In this document: in pieces, positions 1 through 9,036 of the stretch
Numbering within the stretch: the first letter of the stretch is position 1
Layout: each line of letters starts with the position of its first letter
From: Candidatus Poribacteria bacterium
GTDB lineage: Bacteria > Poribacteria > WGA-4E > WGA-3G
Assembly (NCBI GenBank): GCA_009843785.1
Contig: VYCT01000368.1
Location: forward strand, 1 to 40,070
Direction: 5' to 3'
Length of the DNA: 40,070 nucleotides
Program-made: the position numbers and the translations under genes
Notes under the pieces: generated by a model
The model's input: only the letters and a program-made list of their open reading frames with translations
The model's database searches: none
Told to the model about the DNA's origin: nothing

Positions 1-195
1 GGCATGATTCAAAAATGGTGGCATTTTAAGATGGATCATCAATTAGATTTGGTATCAGTTATCAGTTTGCCTCGCAGTGAGAGTTAAGAGGTTTTCTGGG
101 ATTTCATATTTTTTGGTAAAGGTTGGTGTATCAATTGGGTAACGACGGTTACAGAGAGATGATCAAACATCAGAAACCAGACTTATAACTCATAA
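1..195. repeat. Window-edge intergenic region with dispersed repeat
   Basis: No gene is visible here. Positions 54-100 carry a short dispersed repeat, built around a TCAGTTTGCCTCGCAGTGAG-like block followed by TTAAGAGG. It recurs in the opposite orientation at about 29335-29390, where the block reads GAGGCGAACTGACAA. A small hairpin, GTAAC-gacg-GTTAC, lies near 138-151. I infer an intergenic repeat family typical of a repeat-rich genome. Confidence 0.4.
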
Positions 196-2076
196 CTACT
201 CACGGTAGGTTTTCACGATTTCTGAGATGACTCGTGCCCTGTTTTTCCAATTCATACGCGCAGGCGGGATGAGATAGATGCCATCAATCTCACACTCGTC
301 TTGATTGCGGATGTCGCGAACCAATTCTAAGCATAACCGCATACCGAGTTCCTGTCCAGCGGTATCTCCGAGGTCCCGGAATTTGTCAACGATAAACTGC
401 GGAATGTAAAGTCCCAAATTGTCCCGGAGGTAGGAAGCACTGCGGAAACTTGTGAGCGGTAATATGCCGTAAAGCATTTTTAGACCAAGATGTTCCGTCG
501 CCTGCTGAGCGTGCGCAATGTCCTCGTAAGTCCAGACTGGCTGTGTATAGGCAAAATTAGCCCCTTGCGCCACCTTATTTGCGAGATGTTTGACATGCGG
601 TTGGAGGTTCTCGGCGATTGTGAAACCCCCGCCGTAGTAGAATCCACAGGGTTCACCGATAGATGAACCGTCAGCGAGTTCGCCTTGATTTAAGCGGGCG
701 ATGAGTTTCATCAATTGAACCGCGCCTCGGACATCTGGCACAAGGCTTGCTGTTTCATAGGGACCGGCTTTCGGATGGTCGCCCGATAGAGCGACGATGC
801 CTCGGATGCCCAACGCCTCCGCCTCTAAGAGATGTGATTGCATACTGATGAGGTTCCGCGATCGGGTTGTCCAATGGATGAGCGTCGGAATCTGTGTTGC
901 CTGCTGAAGTCGATACGCTGTCCCCACCGCCCCGATGTTCACCGCCGCGCCGGAATTGTCGGTCACATCAAACAGGTCTACGCCGATTGCGGCGAGCCCT
1001 TTTGCTTCCTTCAACATCGCCCGCAATTGTGGAAATGTATTGGCGCGCATCTCTACACTGACAATGCGTTTGCGCGTTTCAAACACTTGCTGCACGGGGT
1101 TATCGTACGGACGAGATGACCTCGCCCCGACTGACCTGATTTTGGGGAGAACGAAGATGCGCGACTCGCGTTGGACGGGTTCACGGCCTGCGATCGCCTG
1201 CCGGATTTTCGCTGTATATGCCGGTGTCGTTCCACAACAGCCGCCAATCATGTTCGCGCCAAGCTCAACGAGTTTTCCGACATAGTCGCTGAAAACCTCA
1301 GCCTCAACCGTATAGGAGACCGCCACTTCGCCTTGCTCGACTCTTGGATTGCCAGCGTTCGGTTGAACTGCAATCGGTACTTTGATAACAGGGGCAAGGA
1401 GTTCCATAGCTTCAACGAGATCGTGGGGGCCCCGGCAATTGATACCGACCGCGTTTGCGCCGAGTTGTTCGAGTGCCTGCGCAAAGACACGCACGTCTAA
1501 TCCGGCACCGACAGTTCCACCCGAAACGCCGCTAATTTCAACAACGACCGGGACACCGTAAGTGAGTGCCTGTTTTGTAGCGACTTCTGCCTGTTTCGGG
1601 GAAAGGAACGTTTCGAGTACGAGGAGATCGACACCCGCATCAACAAGCGCATCCATCTGTTCCTTAAAAGTCTGTCGGATTGTCTTGGTAGACGGAACTG
1701 TGGTATCTAAACTGTGGAACGAGATTTGTCCGACCGACCCGGCTATGTAACTTGTCTCGGAGACCGCTTCGCGTGCCAGTAGCACACCTGTTGTGTTAAT
1801 TTCTTTAACCTGTTCAGCTAAACCGTGGACAGCCAACGCCTCTCTGTTTGCCTGATAGGTATTCGTCTGGATAACATCGGCACCCGCGTTGATGTAAGCG
1901 GTGTGGAGTGCCGTAACTTTCTCGGCATGTTCGGTAGAAATATTGCAGGCATCAACACACTGCAGGTACGCCGGTATCCGTTTGCGGAGTTCGGTTCCGA
2001 TAGCACCGTCACACACCAGGATTCGGTGTGCTAAGGCATCCATGAAGTTGTCTTTTTTTCTTAAAGTCGTAGCCAT
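196..2076 (-). CDS. Bifunctional homocysteine S-methyltransferase / 5,10-methylenetetrahydrofolate reductase
   Basis: This 626-residue protein fuses two one-carbon enzymes. Residues ~15-300 form a homocysteine S-methyltransferase (BHMT/MetH-N) barrel, opening with CDGAIGTEL and carrying the zinc ligands in VGINC and GGCCGTTP. Residues ~325-626 form a MetF-like methylenetetrahydrofolate reductase barrel, including GGGFTIAENLQPH and YTQPVW. The arrangement and length match the YitJ-type fusion of Bacillus. Such proteins transfer a methyl group to homocysteine and reduce methylene-THF, in the cytoplasm. Both zinc-site segments are present, so the methyltransferase half looks active. The gene is last in a probable four-gene unit, 54 bp after the dockerin protein gene. 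No clear Shine-Dalgarno supports either the ATG at 2076 or the alternative ATG at 2043, which would still keep the whole domain. No SAM riboswitch was seen upstream. Confidence 0.92.
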   Translation of the reverse strand: MATTLRKKDNFMDALAHRILVCDGAIGTELRKRIPAYLQCVDACNISTEHAEKVTALHTAYINAGADVIQTNTYQANREALAVHGLAEQVKEINTTGVLLAREAVSETSYIAGSVGQISFHSLDTTVPSTKTIRQTFKEQMDALVDAGVDLLVLETFLSPKQAEVATKQALTYGVPVVVEISGVSGGTVGAGLDVRVFAQALEQLGANAVGINCRGPHDLVEAMELLAPVIKVPIAVQPNAGNPRVEQGEVAVSYTVEAEVFSDYVGKLVELGANMIGGCCGTTPAYTAKIRQAIAGREPVQRESRIFVLPKIRSVGARSSRPYDNPVQQVFETRKRIVSVEMRANTFPQLRAMLKEAKGLAAIGVDLFDVTDNSGAAVNIGAVGTAYRLQQATQIPTLIHWTTRSRNLISMQSHLLEAEALGIRGIVALSGDHPKAGPYETASLVPDVRGAVQLMKLIARLNQGELADGSSIGEPCGFYYGGGFTIAENLQPHVKHLANKVAQGANFAYTQPVWTYEDIAHAQQATEHLGLKMLYGILPLTSFRSASYLRDNLGLYIPQFIVDKFRDLGDTAGQELGMRLCLELVRDIRNQDECEIDGIYLIPPARMNWKNRARVISEIVKTYRE

Positions 2077-2130
2077 ATAAACGAAAAGCGCGCCGATGAA
2101 GCGCGCCTTGCAATGTTTTCGAGATAGACG

Positions 2131-3750
2131 CTATCTGATGATAGAGCCTGCCTTTTCAGTTGGAATATAATAATAGCCGAAGATAATACACATCTCATCC
2201 TCAGACGTGAGTCCGAATTCGAGGAGTTTATTCGTATCGTAGTTGTTATGGGTACACTGGAATGTGACCGTATCGTCTGCATCTACGCGCATAACCGGAT
2301 CAAACAGCGTAATGGGGGCATCATCGTAAGCGATACTCCGGTGCAGCAAATCGCCTGTTGATCCGTGAAAGATTTCGAACAATTCGCCGTGGCGATGCAT
2401 GTGAGATGAGAGAAAGAAGATACTCAGCACTGCATCGGGGTCGTGCCCACGCTTAGCGAGTTCACCATCTGTACCGCCAATATACCACGTCCCTTTGGTA
2501 ACGCGCGTTAATCCAGGCGGAACTCTAATATCTCGGTTGCTGACGAAAATTTCGATCGCCTCGTACTGGACTTCTTCCTCCGGGATCGTGTAGATGTTCA
2601 CATACGTTTCGCCGATCAGTGTTTCATCACCGAGTAGGTTGATGTAATGGGAATTGAGGTCGTAAACTGTGTTGCCGGGCATCCGTAGCCCTACGCCTTC
2701 TGGGAACTCATATAGGACATCATCTGTTTGTGTGCCGACGACGAAAAGCCTATCAATACTGACATGACCGAGTAGGTCTGGTTTATCAGTATCAAGTACC
2801 CGGAAAACGTGGTCCGGATTAACGCCGATTCCGGGGGTCGCTCCTTCCTCCATGAGCCCTTTTTCGAGGCCAGCCTCCGTGAGTCTGTATATGATAAAGT
2901 GATGGCTGCCAGCGGGATAAAAGATCTCTACTCTATTAATAAAGATGTCTTCCTCTACCAGATTGCCGTTTTCATCTTTGATTTGCGTGGTGTAGAAGAC
3001 TTCGCGTTCAGTGCCGGGTTCAATCTTGAAGGGTGGTAAATGGATTTGGTAGCCCTGCCCGGGCGGTGGTGGTGCGGGGGGCACAAAGACTTCATCCGGG
3101 TCGCGTAAGACGCCAAGATCCCCAATACCTGCAACTTTCCCTGTCTCAGGCGCGCCTGCCTCAATCCATGTCCGAATCGCATCTATTTTACCTTGATGGA
3201 TTATACCGCCCCCGAACGGCATACGTTGACCTTGGTCGGGTTCCGGACCTATGAGTTTCGTCAAAAGGAAACTGTTATCTGGGTTCTCCGGATCCACGAG
3301 TTTCATACCGGCAGCGGCAGCCGCGGGATTCTGTGGCACAACACCCACTAAAGCATCATAAGAGAGCCCGTACTCCAGGCTCAAACCGAAAGAGTTTGAG
3401 GGGGCTGCGTGGCAAGCACTGCTTGCACAACTCTTATCAAAGACATATTCTTGGATATCATGATACGCGGAATTTTCATCCGGGACTGTTTGCCCGAGAC
3501 TGTTGCTCACACGCACCAGGTCCAACACATTGATGCTCCCATCGCGATTCACGTCAGGGTTCTGCTCAGCAGTGCGATCCACGGGCTGCCCGAGTGCATT
3601 AGCGACAATCACCAAGTCTTGAATGTTCACTACGCCGTCGTTGTTGACATCCTCTATAAGGGTCGGATTCTCACCGTGTCCAAACGCAGAAAAGGAGACA
3701 CCAGCCACCAGTAAGAGGATAAGCGTGGAATAGGTTAGTTGTTTAAACAT
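2131..3750 (-). CDS. Exported dockerin / heme-motif / copper type II monooxygenase-like protein
   Basis: I place the start at the ATG at 3750. The GGAGG at 3765-3769 overlaps the upstream TTG at 3771, so it must be the ribosome-binding site rather than coding. The 539-residue product opens with a signal peptide (MFKQLTYSTLILLLVAG). Two dockerin type I repeats follow (DVNNDGVVNIQDLV and DVNRDGSINVLDLV). Next is a possible c-type heme segment with CASSACH (CX4CH), then a C-terminal copper type II ascorbate-dependent monooxygenase-like fold. Likely copper ligands are in HHFIIY, SSHMHRHG and the Met of EMCIIF. It probably acts outside the inner membrane. The substrate is unknown. The heme spacing is non-canonical but recurs in planctomycete-type cytochrome domains (recalled, not searched). 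The gene follows the GT2 gene by 30 bp. Confidence 0.8.
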   Translation of the reverse strand: MFKQLTYSTLILLLVAGVSFSAFGHGENPTLIEDVNNDGVVNIQDLVIVANALGQPVDRTAEQNPDVNRDGSINVLDLVRVSNSLGQTVPDENSAYHDIQEYVFDKSCASSACHAAPSNSFGLSLEYGLSYDALVGVVPQNPAAAAAGMKLVDPENPDNSFLLTKLIGPEPDQGQRMPFGGGIIHQGKIDAIRTWIEAGAPETGKVAGIGDLGVLRDPDEVFVPPAPPPPGQGYQIHLPPFKIEPGTEREVFYTTQIKDENGNLVEEDIFINRVEIFYPAGSHHFIIYRLTEAGLEKGLMEEGATPGIGVNPDHVFRVLDTDKPDLLGHVSIDRLFVVGTQTDDVLYEFPEGVGLRMPGNTVYDLNSHYINLLGDETLIGETYVNIYTIPEEEVQYEAIEIFVSNRDIRVPPGLTRVTKGTWYIGGTDGELAKRGHDPDAVLSIFFLSSHMHRHGELFEIFHGSTGDLLHRSIAYDDAPITLFDPVMRVDADDTVTFQCTHNNYDTNKLLEFGLTSEDEMCIIFGYYYIPTEKAGSIIR

Positions 3751-3780
3751 GATTAACAATTCAACCTCCAAATGTTAGTG

Positions 3781-4506
3781 TTAACGCAATTCATCTTGCG
3801 CCGTGTTTTTGAAAAGTTCTGTTTTAGAAATAAATCGATATTTTAAGAGCGTCCATGCGGCAAACAACCCGTCCGACCAGAACCGAAGTTTCTTGCCTTC
3901 CTTCTTGGTGCGCGGAAAATAGGAAACCGGTACCTCATAAATGCGATAACCCGCACGTAAGATTTTAGCTGTAACCTCCGGACAGAATTCAAAGCCTTCA
4001 CAGGTCAAATTCAGTCGCATTATCAGTTCTGTAGAAAAGGCTTTATAACCCGTAGACTCATCTGTAATTCGGCACCCGTAAAGCAGATTCGTGTAGGTGG
4101 CGAGGAGCCGATTTGCTATGAAATTATGAACACTCGCATTGCCACGTCCATTTAGAAACCTCGATCCGTAAACGACTTGAACATGCTCCTTTTCAAGCGG
4201 TTTTAAGAGTTCAGACAAGTCTGCCGGGACCAACTCCATATCGGCATCCTGAATAACGACTGCCTCTCCCTTTACGTATGGAAGTCCACTGCGAATCGCA
4301 AAACCTTTGCCACTATTTTCTTGGCAATGCACAACGGTTAACTCATGAACCGTTCTTAACGCCTCAAGTATCTTGTCCGTTCCATCGGTAGAACCGTCGT
4401 TGACAACAATAATCTGTTTTTCGATCGGCACTGACCGCACAGCCTCAACGACCTGTCTGATCGTTTGCTCTTCGTTAAACGCAGGAATGATTACAGATAC
4501 CAACAT
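3781..4506 (-). CDS. GT2 family glycosyltransferase (polyprenyl-phosphate mannosyltransferase-like)
   Basis: This 241-residue protein is a compact GT-A fold transferase. It has the N-terminal strand VSVIIPAFNEE, the nucleotide-binding VVNDGSTDGT and the metal-binding acidic motif in VIQDADME. The length and the lack of a C-terminal membrane domain resemble DPM1-type dolichyl/undecaprenyl-phosphate sugar synthases, which load a sugar onto a lipid carrier at the cytoplasmic membrane face. The ARTFE-like region (ITDESTGYKAFS) is also typical of that group. A GGAGG lies 11 nt before the ATG. The gene is 27 bp downstream of the SDR gene. A role in supplying lipid-linked sugars to the STT3-like enzyme encoded at 6025-8430 is possible but inferred. 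Confidence 0.88.
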   Translation of the reverse strand: MLVSVIIPAFNEEQTIRQVVEAVRSVPIEKQIIVVNDGSTDGTDKILEALRTVHELTVVHCQENSGKGFAIRSGLPYVKGEAVVIQDADMELVPADLSELLKPLEKEHVQVVYGSRFLNGRGNASVHNFIANRLLATYTNLLYGCRITDESTGYKAFSTELIMRLNLTCEGFEFCPEVTAKILRAGYRIYEVPVSYFPRTKKEGKKLRFWSDGLFAAWTLLKYRFISKTELFKNTAQDELR

Positions 4507-4533
4507 CGTTCATCACGCCTCCGTCTTAAATAA

Positions 4534-5325
4534 TTAGAGCAATGATCTGACCATACCGCCGTCTACTTGAATCGTTGTCCCTGTTATGTAGCTTGCACAT
4601 TCCGATGCCAGAAACACAACCAGGGTCGCGAATTCATCGGGATCCCCGATTCTACCGAGCGGGATATCCGCTGTCATCTTTTCGAGTGCCTCATCAAACG
4701 TGATGCCTGCCTCTTCAGCGCGTACCGTCGCCAGCTGCTGGATGCGATCCGTGAAGATGATCCCCGGGCAGACGTTGTTCACCAAGATTTTGTCCGGTGC
4801 CAACTCCGTTGCGAGCGTTTTCGCAAAACCGATCACACCTGTTCGCGCCATATTCGATAACATCAGGTTATCTACGGGTTGTTTAACGGAGACCGAGGTG
4901 AGGTTGATAATCCGTCCACCGCCGCGGGCACGCATCGACGGAACGACAGCACGGCAGAGGTTGATGGTACTCATCAAGTTCAAGTGTACTGCGTCTTGAT
5001 AATCTTGAGCATCCAAGTCATCAAACCGCCCGGCTCTGGGACCGCCTGCGTTGTTGACTAAAATATCAATACCGCCAAAATGATCAATCGCTGTGTGAAT
5101 AAGGTGCTCAACCTGCGCTGGCTGGCTAACATCTGTCGGTACCGCTAACACATCAGTGCCAGTCTGGTTCTGAATATCGTCTGCTGTAGCTTCGAGTGCG
5201 TCACTGTTTCTGGCACAGATGGTGACTTTCGCGCCTTCTTGTGCTAAACCGAGTGCGATTGCGCGTCCGAGTCCTTTGCTTGAGGCACCTACAACTGCAA
5301 CTTTGTCCGTGAGTCCAAGGTTCAT
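4534..5325 (-). CDS. SDR family oxidoreductase, FabG-like with altered active site
   Basis: This is a Rossmann-fold short-chain dehydrogenase/reductase of 263 residues. The cofactor motif is GASSKGLGRAIA, NNAG is present, and the C-terminus has the usual ITGTTIQVDGG. The catalytic Ser is present in INLTSVSV, but the expected YxxxK is replaced by a stretch reading SNMART. This matches a recognised BKR-like SDR subgroup that lacks a perfect catalytic tetrad, so its chemistry is uncertain. I prefer the ATG at 5325 over the TTG at 5334. No strong Shine-Dalgarno is seen. It is first in the operon, behind the promoter at 5393-5421, and its leader contains a GGGCGT/ACGCCC hairpin at 5338-5355. Confidence 0.88.
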   Translation of the reverse strand: MNLGLTDKVAVVGASSKGLGRAIALGLAQEGAKVTICARNSDALEATADDIQNQTGTDVLAVPTDVSQPAQVEHLIHTAIDHFGGIDILVNNAGGPRAGRFDDLDAQDYQDAVHLNLMSTINLCRAVVPSMRARGGGRIINLTSVSVKQPVDNLMLSNMARTGVIGFAKTLATELAPDKILVNNVCPGIIFTDRIQQLATVRAEEAGITFDEALEKMTADIPLGRIGDPDEFATLVVFLASECASYITGTTIQVDGGMVRSLL

Positions 5326-5337
5326 ACGTTTCAATAT

Positions 5338-5355
5338 GGGCGTGTAATTACGCCC
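5338..5355 (-). promoter_or_regulatory. Hairpin in SDR leader
   Basis: A perfect 6-bp inverted repeat, GGGCGT and ACGCCC with a 6-nt loop, sits 13-30 nt before the start codon of the SDR gene and downstream of its predicted transcription start. It could limit ribosome access. No known regulator is recognised. Confidence 0.35.
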
Positions 5356-5392
5356 GACATCCTTTCAAAAACAGAATCAACTTTACAGGTTA

Positions 5393-5421
5393 AGTATAAC
5401 ACTATGGCGGCGTAATGTCAA
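5393..5421 (-). promoter_or_regulatory. Sigma70-type promoter for the SDR operon
   Basis: On the minus strand the -35 box TTGACA (5416-5421) and -10 box TATACT (5393-5398) are separated by exactly 17 nt. The predicted start near 5386 gives a leader of about 60 nt. The other genes in the downstream series follow at short gaps, so this probably drives all four. Confidence 0.65.
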
Positions 5422-5536
5422 ACGTAATTTCCGTGCGGCGGTGTATAATTGTTTGAGGGTGGTTCATTGATGAGAAAATCTGCCGATGGGCTTTGTAAAA
5501 AATGCCAAATTTTGCAGAAAAAATGCTTGTGCTGTT

Positions 5537-6001
5537 TCAAAACGCGGATAAGAGACGCAATGTCCGATGATGGCCGTTGATAGAAATCGTAACAGACTTG
5601 TTCTTTATCGAAATAACTTTCGTGTCTGCGTCAAGATTATCGTTGATGGAAACAATGTGGGTTGTGTGTTCTATAGTGGTTTCAACTATCGCGGTCGGAG
5701 GTGTTCTGTCATCTTTCGGCAGAATTGTACCCAGTAAACGATAGTGGTCTTGAGGACGCGGCGGTGTCCAACCGAGCGGACGAAATAAATTATTGTCTAT
5801 GACGGTGCGGTAGAAATCGGTCTTCTGAAACTGCTTTAAGGTGTCCGTGTCTTCATTCAGCGGTAGCGTGCGGGCCTTTCGGTGCGTTTGTGTTTTGACG
5901 GTTCGCGCGGTGCTTTCCGGGGGTGTCCGCGTGGCAGTGTAGAGAACACTGAAGAAGAGCGCGATGGCGAGACTGGCAGCGATGTATTTTCGGTATTTCA
6001 T
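5537..6001 (-). CDS. Membrane-anchored GspC/PilP-like protein
   Basis: The 154-residue product has a short cytoplasmic N-terminus, one membrane segment (residues ~7-24, IAASLAIALFFSVLYTA) and a basic/Pro linker. It then has a periplasmic domain starting NNLFRPLGW and continuing YRLLGTILP. The phrase 'NLFRPL...YRLLGTI' followed by alternating beta strands resembles the homology-region domain of type II secretion GspC and pilus PilP proteins (inferred). No other secretion genes are nearby, so it may be an adaptor used elsewhere. The start lies 23 bp after the STT3-like stop, suggesting co-transcription. The Shine-Dalgarno is weak. Confidence 0.55.
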   Translation of the reverse strand: MKYRKYIAASLAIALFFSVLYTATRTPPESTARTVKTQTHRKARTLPLNEDTDTLKQFQKTDFYRTVIDNNLFRPLGWTPPRPQDHYRLLGTILPKDDRTPPTAIVETTIEHTTHIVSINDNLDADTKVISIKNKSVTISINGHHRTLRLLSAF

Positions 6002-6024
6002 GCGGTAAAAAAGAGACGAAGGTT

Positions 6025-8430
6025 TTATTGGATTTGTAAATGATCGTCTATTTCGGGGAACCCTGTTTTGAGATATTTCACATCGGGGTGGATGTTAGGG
6101 GGATAGTGGATCTCCCAGATTTTGATTTTCGGGGGTGCGTCGCTCTCAACGGGGTAGACTGGGACAAAAGCGTCGCTGTGTTCTCCCCGAAAGTAAAGTT
6201 TGACCGCGAGGCTATTCCAACCGGGGGCAGGAACACTGTAGGCTTTCTGAAGTCGGACGAGATGATCGGAGTCGTTCTGATCGAAATAGAGAATCGCACC
6301 GAATGTCCCAAAATCCAGTGCGGTTTGTATATCCTTATGGTAGGGTATGTATATCTCTGTAGAAACCACCGAATTGTTGCCCAAGACAGCGGTTACCTCC
6401 AGATGTCTGGGTTCGGTATTAACAATATCAAGCAAGTAAAAGGTCTCTGCTGCGATCTTGTGTGGTGATACCCATCGGTGTGGTGAACCGATGGGGGAGA
6501 CTTCATATTGAAGTTTGTGTGTTTCAAACAATCTATCCGATTCTGCGTCACTACCAATGAATGAATAGCTCCCAGCATTAGAGAGTATGCCGTGTTCGCT
6601 GAGCATCAGGTGTGTTGCGCCGTGGGTTTTCAGGAATTCCAGTGCCTCTCGCTCGGATTGTGCACAGAAGACGTGTCGGTAATAGAGATGTATCCAGTCC
6701 GGGAGATAATGGTCAGGGTCAATGATGGTTTTGACACCCCCGAGGACGTGAATTCTGTTGCCAGAACCCCAGTTTGCGGCGACAACCGCATTTTCCGGGA
6801 GTGCGTCTTTCATCCAGTGGATTGCTTTTGCTTCGCTGCCTTCGCCGGGTGTCGGGTTCTTCATACGTGCTGCGTAGTAGATGGATCGGGTTGCATGTCC
6901 GCCAATAGGTGTCCAAAAGAGAACCGGTATTAACAGGAGCACAGCAAAGATCGTTTTTGCGCGCGTTTCGGAAACCTGCGGATACACGATGTTTATATCC
7001 TTGAGCCATTGTATGAGGTGTGTCGGTGATAAGTAGAGGAGCCATGCGGTGCCGTAAGCGAGCGGGATGCCGATAAAGAGGTCGCTCCGTTTCGCCCCCC
7101 GGGAGAGACTCACCCAGATGAGGAACCATGCAAGCATCGCGAGGGTCACAAACACATGTTTCGGTGTCCCGACAGAGCGGAGGACGATGAAGCCGAGTGT
7201 GAGGACGGTGAGCACGAAGGACGCGATAAACAGGGTATCGCAGAGATTTTCTCCGATGCCATCGCTCAAAGGATCACGGAAGAAGGTTGTCGCGGTGAAG
7301 AGCGTCAGCGCGAATGCGAGGGGTAGCCCGTTCCACTTCCACACATGAAGGGGTGCGACGATTAAGCCGAGACTCCCTAAAACAAAGATCGCACCATATC
7401 GGAGCTGCCAATATCTAAAGTGTGGGTCCGCGCGTTCGGTGACATCTTTGAGGAGTCGGCTCTCATCAAACGGATATGCTGTTTCTGCGAAGGTCCCCGC
7501 TTGAACGAGTATATACACAACGCCTGTGAGCAGACCGAGGCAGGTTAATCCCCATGCTAGTTGTTTGCCATGATGTCGCAGCGGCGGGGCATAATGCAGC
7601 AGTAGGGTTCTGATGCCACGCAAGGCACCGACCGTCAGCGGTGGAAAGAGCATCAGGGCGGCGACGTGTGTAGCGTTCCCGTACCCGCTGCGATAGGCAG
7701 GACTGATAAGGTATAACCACGGCACGAACATGAGTATATAGAGGAGATATTCTTTGAGGCGTTCCTCGGTGTCTGTGGTGCAGAATTTATAGAGTTCTAT
7801 CGCAGCTATCATCAGGACGAAAACGCCGAAACCTTCCCAACTCATGCCGCCCAAGAAACAGGTTAAACCCGCGAGTGCGGTGGCAATCCATCTACGTCTT
7901 CCGGGTGCCATCTGTTCTTTCCATAAGTAGCTGGTAACGACGAGGACACCTATCAGATAGTACCATGCGTCCCTGTCTCCGAAACCCACAGCACTGCGAC
8001 TGATACTACCGGGGAGCGTTGCTAAGAGCACGCCCACAATCGAGGCAAACATCACACCATAGCACCGGGTGAGAAAAAGAAACAGCACACCTATTGCCAG
8101 GGTAAAACAGAGCACAGGGAGATACAGTTGTATCTGATATGAAGACCACCACGGGAACACTTTGTGCAGCGCAGCGATGGCGTAGGGATAGAGCGAGAGC
8201 AGCTGCTGGTTATCTCTACCGAGGGGCAGCCACCGATCCATATCGCGGGCAGGTAAAGACCCCTGTTCCGCGATGATATTTGCTTGCCTGTGAAAGAGAT
8301 AGGCATCGTTTTCGGTGAACTGTCTGTCAGGGATCCGTTCCACACCTTGAATCCGAAGGGTGAAGGTGAGGCATAGGAGACCTAAAAGGATCAGACCCGT
8401 GCCGATGCGTTTGAAAGGTAGGTGTTTCAT
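6025..8430 (-). CDS. STT3/PglB-like GT-C membrane glycosyltransferase
   Basis: This 801-residue protein has about a dozen hydrophobic segments followed by a soluble C-terminal domain, the architecture of single-subunit oligosaccharyltransferases. Acidic motifs sit where STT3 enzymes coordinate metal: FTEND (E40, D42) in the first external loop and GFGDRDAW (D152, D154) in the next. MSWEGFG follows. The WWDYG-type acceptor-binding motif is reduced to ANWGSGN in the soluble domain. I infer transfer of a lipid-linked glycan to exported proteins, but another GT-C activity is possible because WWDYG is degenerate. I choose the ATG at 8430, because an upstream in-frame ATG at 8505 would overlap the preceding gene by 56 bp; from 8430 the gap is 19 bp. 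Confidence 0.72.
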   Translation of the reverse strand: MKHLPFKRIGTGLILLGLLCLTFTLRIQGVERIPDRQFTENDAYLFHRQANIIAEQGSLPARDMDRWLPLGRDNQQLLSLYPYAIAALHKVFPWWSSYQIQLYLPVLCFTLAIGVLFLFLTRCYGVMFASIVGVLLATLPGSISRSAVGFGDRDAWYYLIGVLVVTSYLWKEQMAPGRRRWIATALAGLTCFLGGMSWEGFGVFVLMIAAIELYKFCTTDTEERLKEYLLYILMFVPWLYLISPAYRSGYGNATHVAALMLFPPLTVGALRGIRTLLLHYAPPLRHHGKQLAWGLTCLGLLTGVVYILVQAGTFAETAYPFDESRLLKDVTERADPHFRYWQLRYGAIFVLGSLGLIVAPLHVWKWNGLPLAFALTLFTATTFFRDPLSDGIGENLCDTLFIASFVLTVLTLGFIVLRSVGTPKHVFVTLAMLAWFLIWVSLSRGAKRSDLFIGIPLAYGTAWLLYLSPTHLIQWLKDINIVYPQVSETRAKTIFAVLLLIPVLFWTPIGGHATRSIYYAARMKNPTPGEGSEAKAIHWMKDALPENAVVAANWGSGNRIHVLGGVKTIIDPDHYLPDWIHLYYRHVFCAQSEREALEFLKTHGATHLMLSEHGILSNAGSYSFIGSDAESDRLFETHKLQYEVSPIGSPHRWVSPHKIAAETFYLLDIVNTEPRHLEVTAVLGNNSVVSTEIYIPYHKDIQTALDFGTFGAILYFDQNDSDHLVRLQKAYSVPAPGWNSLAVKLYFRGEHSDAFVPVYPVESDAPPKIKIWEIHYPPNIHPDVKYLKTGFPEIDDHLQIQ

Positions 8431-8449
8431 CTGTCCAAACACGGCGTGG

Positions 8450-8947
8450 TTACGCGTTTTCCTTATCGTTTTCCTCGGAGGCTTCAGAAGGTGCATCTGA
8501 AACAACCATCTTGAATTCCTTTAAGAGTTTTTCGCGGATTGCACGAGGAAAACGCCGCAGCATCTTTTCCATCAGATTAACACTCTTTGCGCGTTCTTCG
8601 GGGCTTTTTTCTTGGAAATCCTTGTGCATTTTTGCTTCAATAACTTTCTTTAGGGGCGATCTCTTCTCAGCGTATTCTGATTCCTCTTCCTCCGAAACTG
8701 GCTTCCCTGCGTACTTTTTTAAGCCGACTCTCATGGCAGTCGCGTGATCCGCTATGACACTATAGTCTACCCCTATTTCTTCGCCAGCCGCTTTTACCTT
8801 TTCGGGGTCCTTCTCGGCTGCGCGGAGTAAACTCTCGGCATGCTCATAATGCTCTTGCAGTTCTTTTTCTTCGGCGGCTTCGGCGGCTTTCTTTTCATCT
8901 GCCTCCGCCGTCTTTTCGGGTCTGATAAGCATTTTTTTAGGATCCAT
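8450..8947 (-). CDS. Charged alpha-helical protein of unknown function
   Basis: The 165-residue protein is very rich in Glu, Lys and Ala. It has heptad-like stretches (residues ~10-60) that suggest a coiled coil, and a more ordered basic/hydrophobic segment near 120-150 (EKMLRRFPRAIREKLLKEF). No signal peptide or membrane segment is seen, and I do not recognise a family. The start is well supported: AAGGAG lies 7 nt before the ATG. It sits between the exported Pro/Asp-rich protein and the STT3-like enzyme, close to both, so it may be co-expressed with them. Confidence 0.65.
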   Translation of the reverse strand: MDPKKMLIRPEKTAEADEKKAAEAAEEKELQEHYEHAESLLRAAEKDPEKVKAAGEEIGVDYSVIADHATAMRVGLKKYAGKPVSEEEESEYAEKRSPLKKVIEAKMHKDFQEKSPEERAKSVNLMEKMLRRFPRAIREKLLKEFKMVVSDAPSEASEENDKENA

Positions 8948-9036
8948 TGCTGTACTCCTTCACACGTATGTGGGGATAGGGTTGCATCCCAGACATCTCC
9001 GTATGAGATGCAACCGCACGAAAATATCAATAGGAC

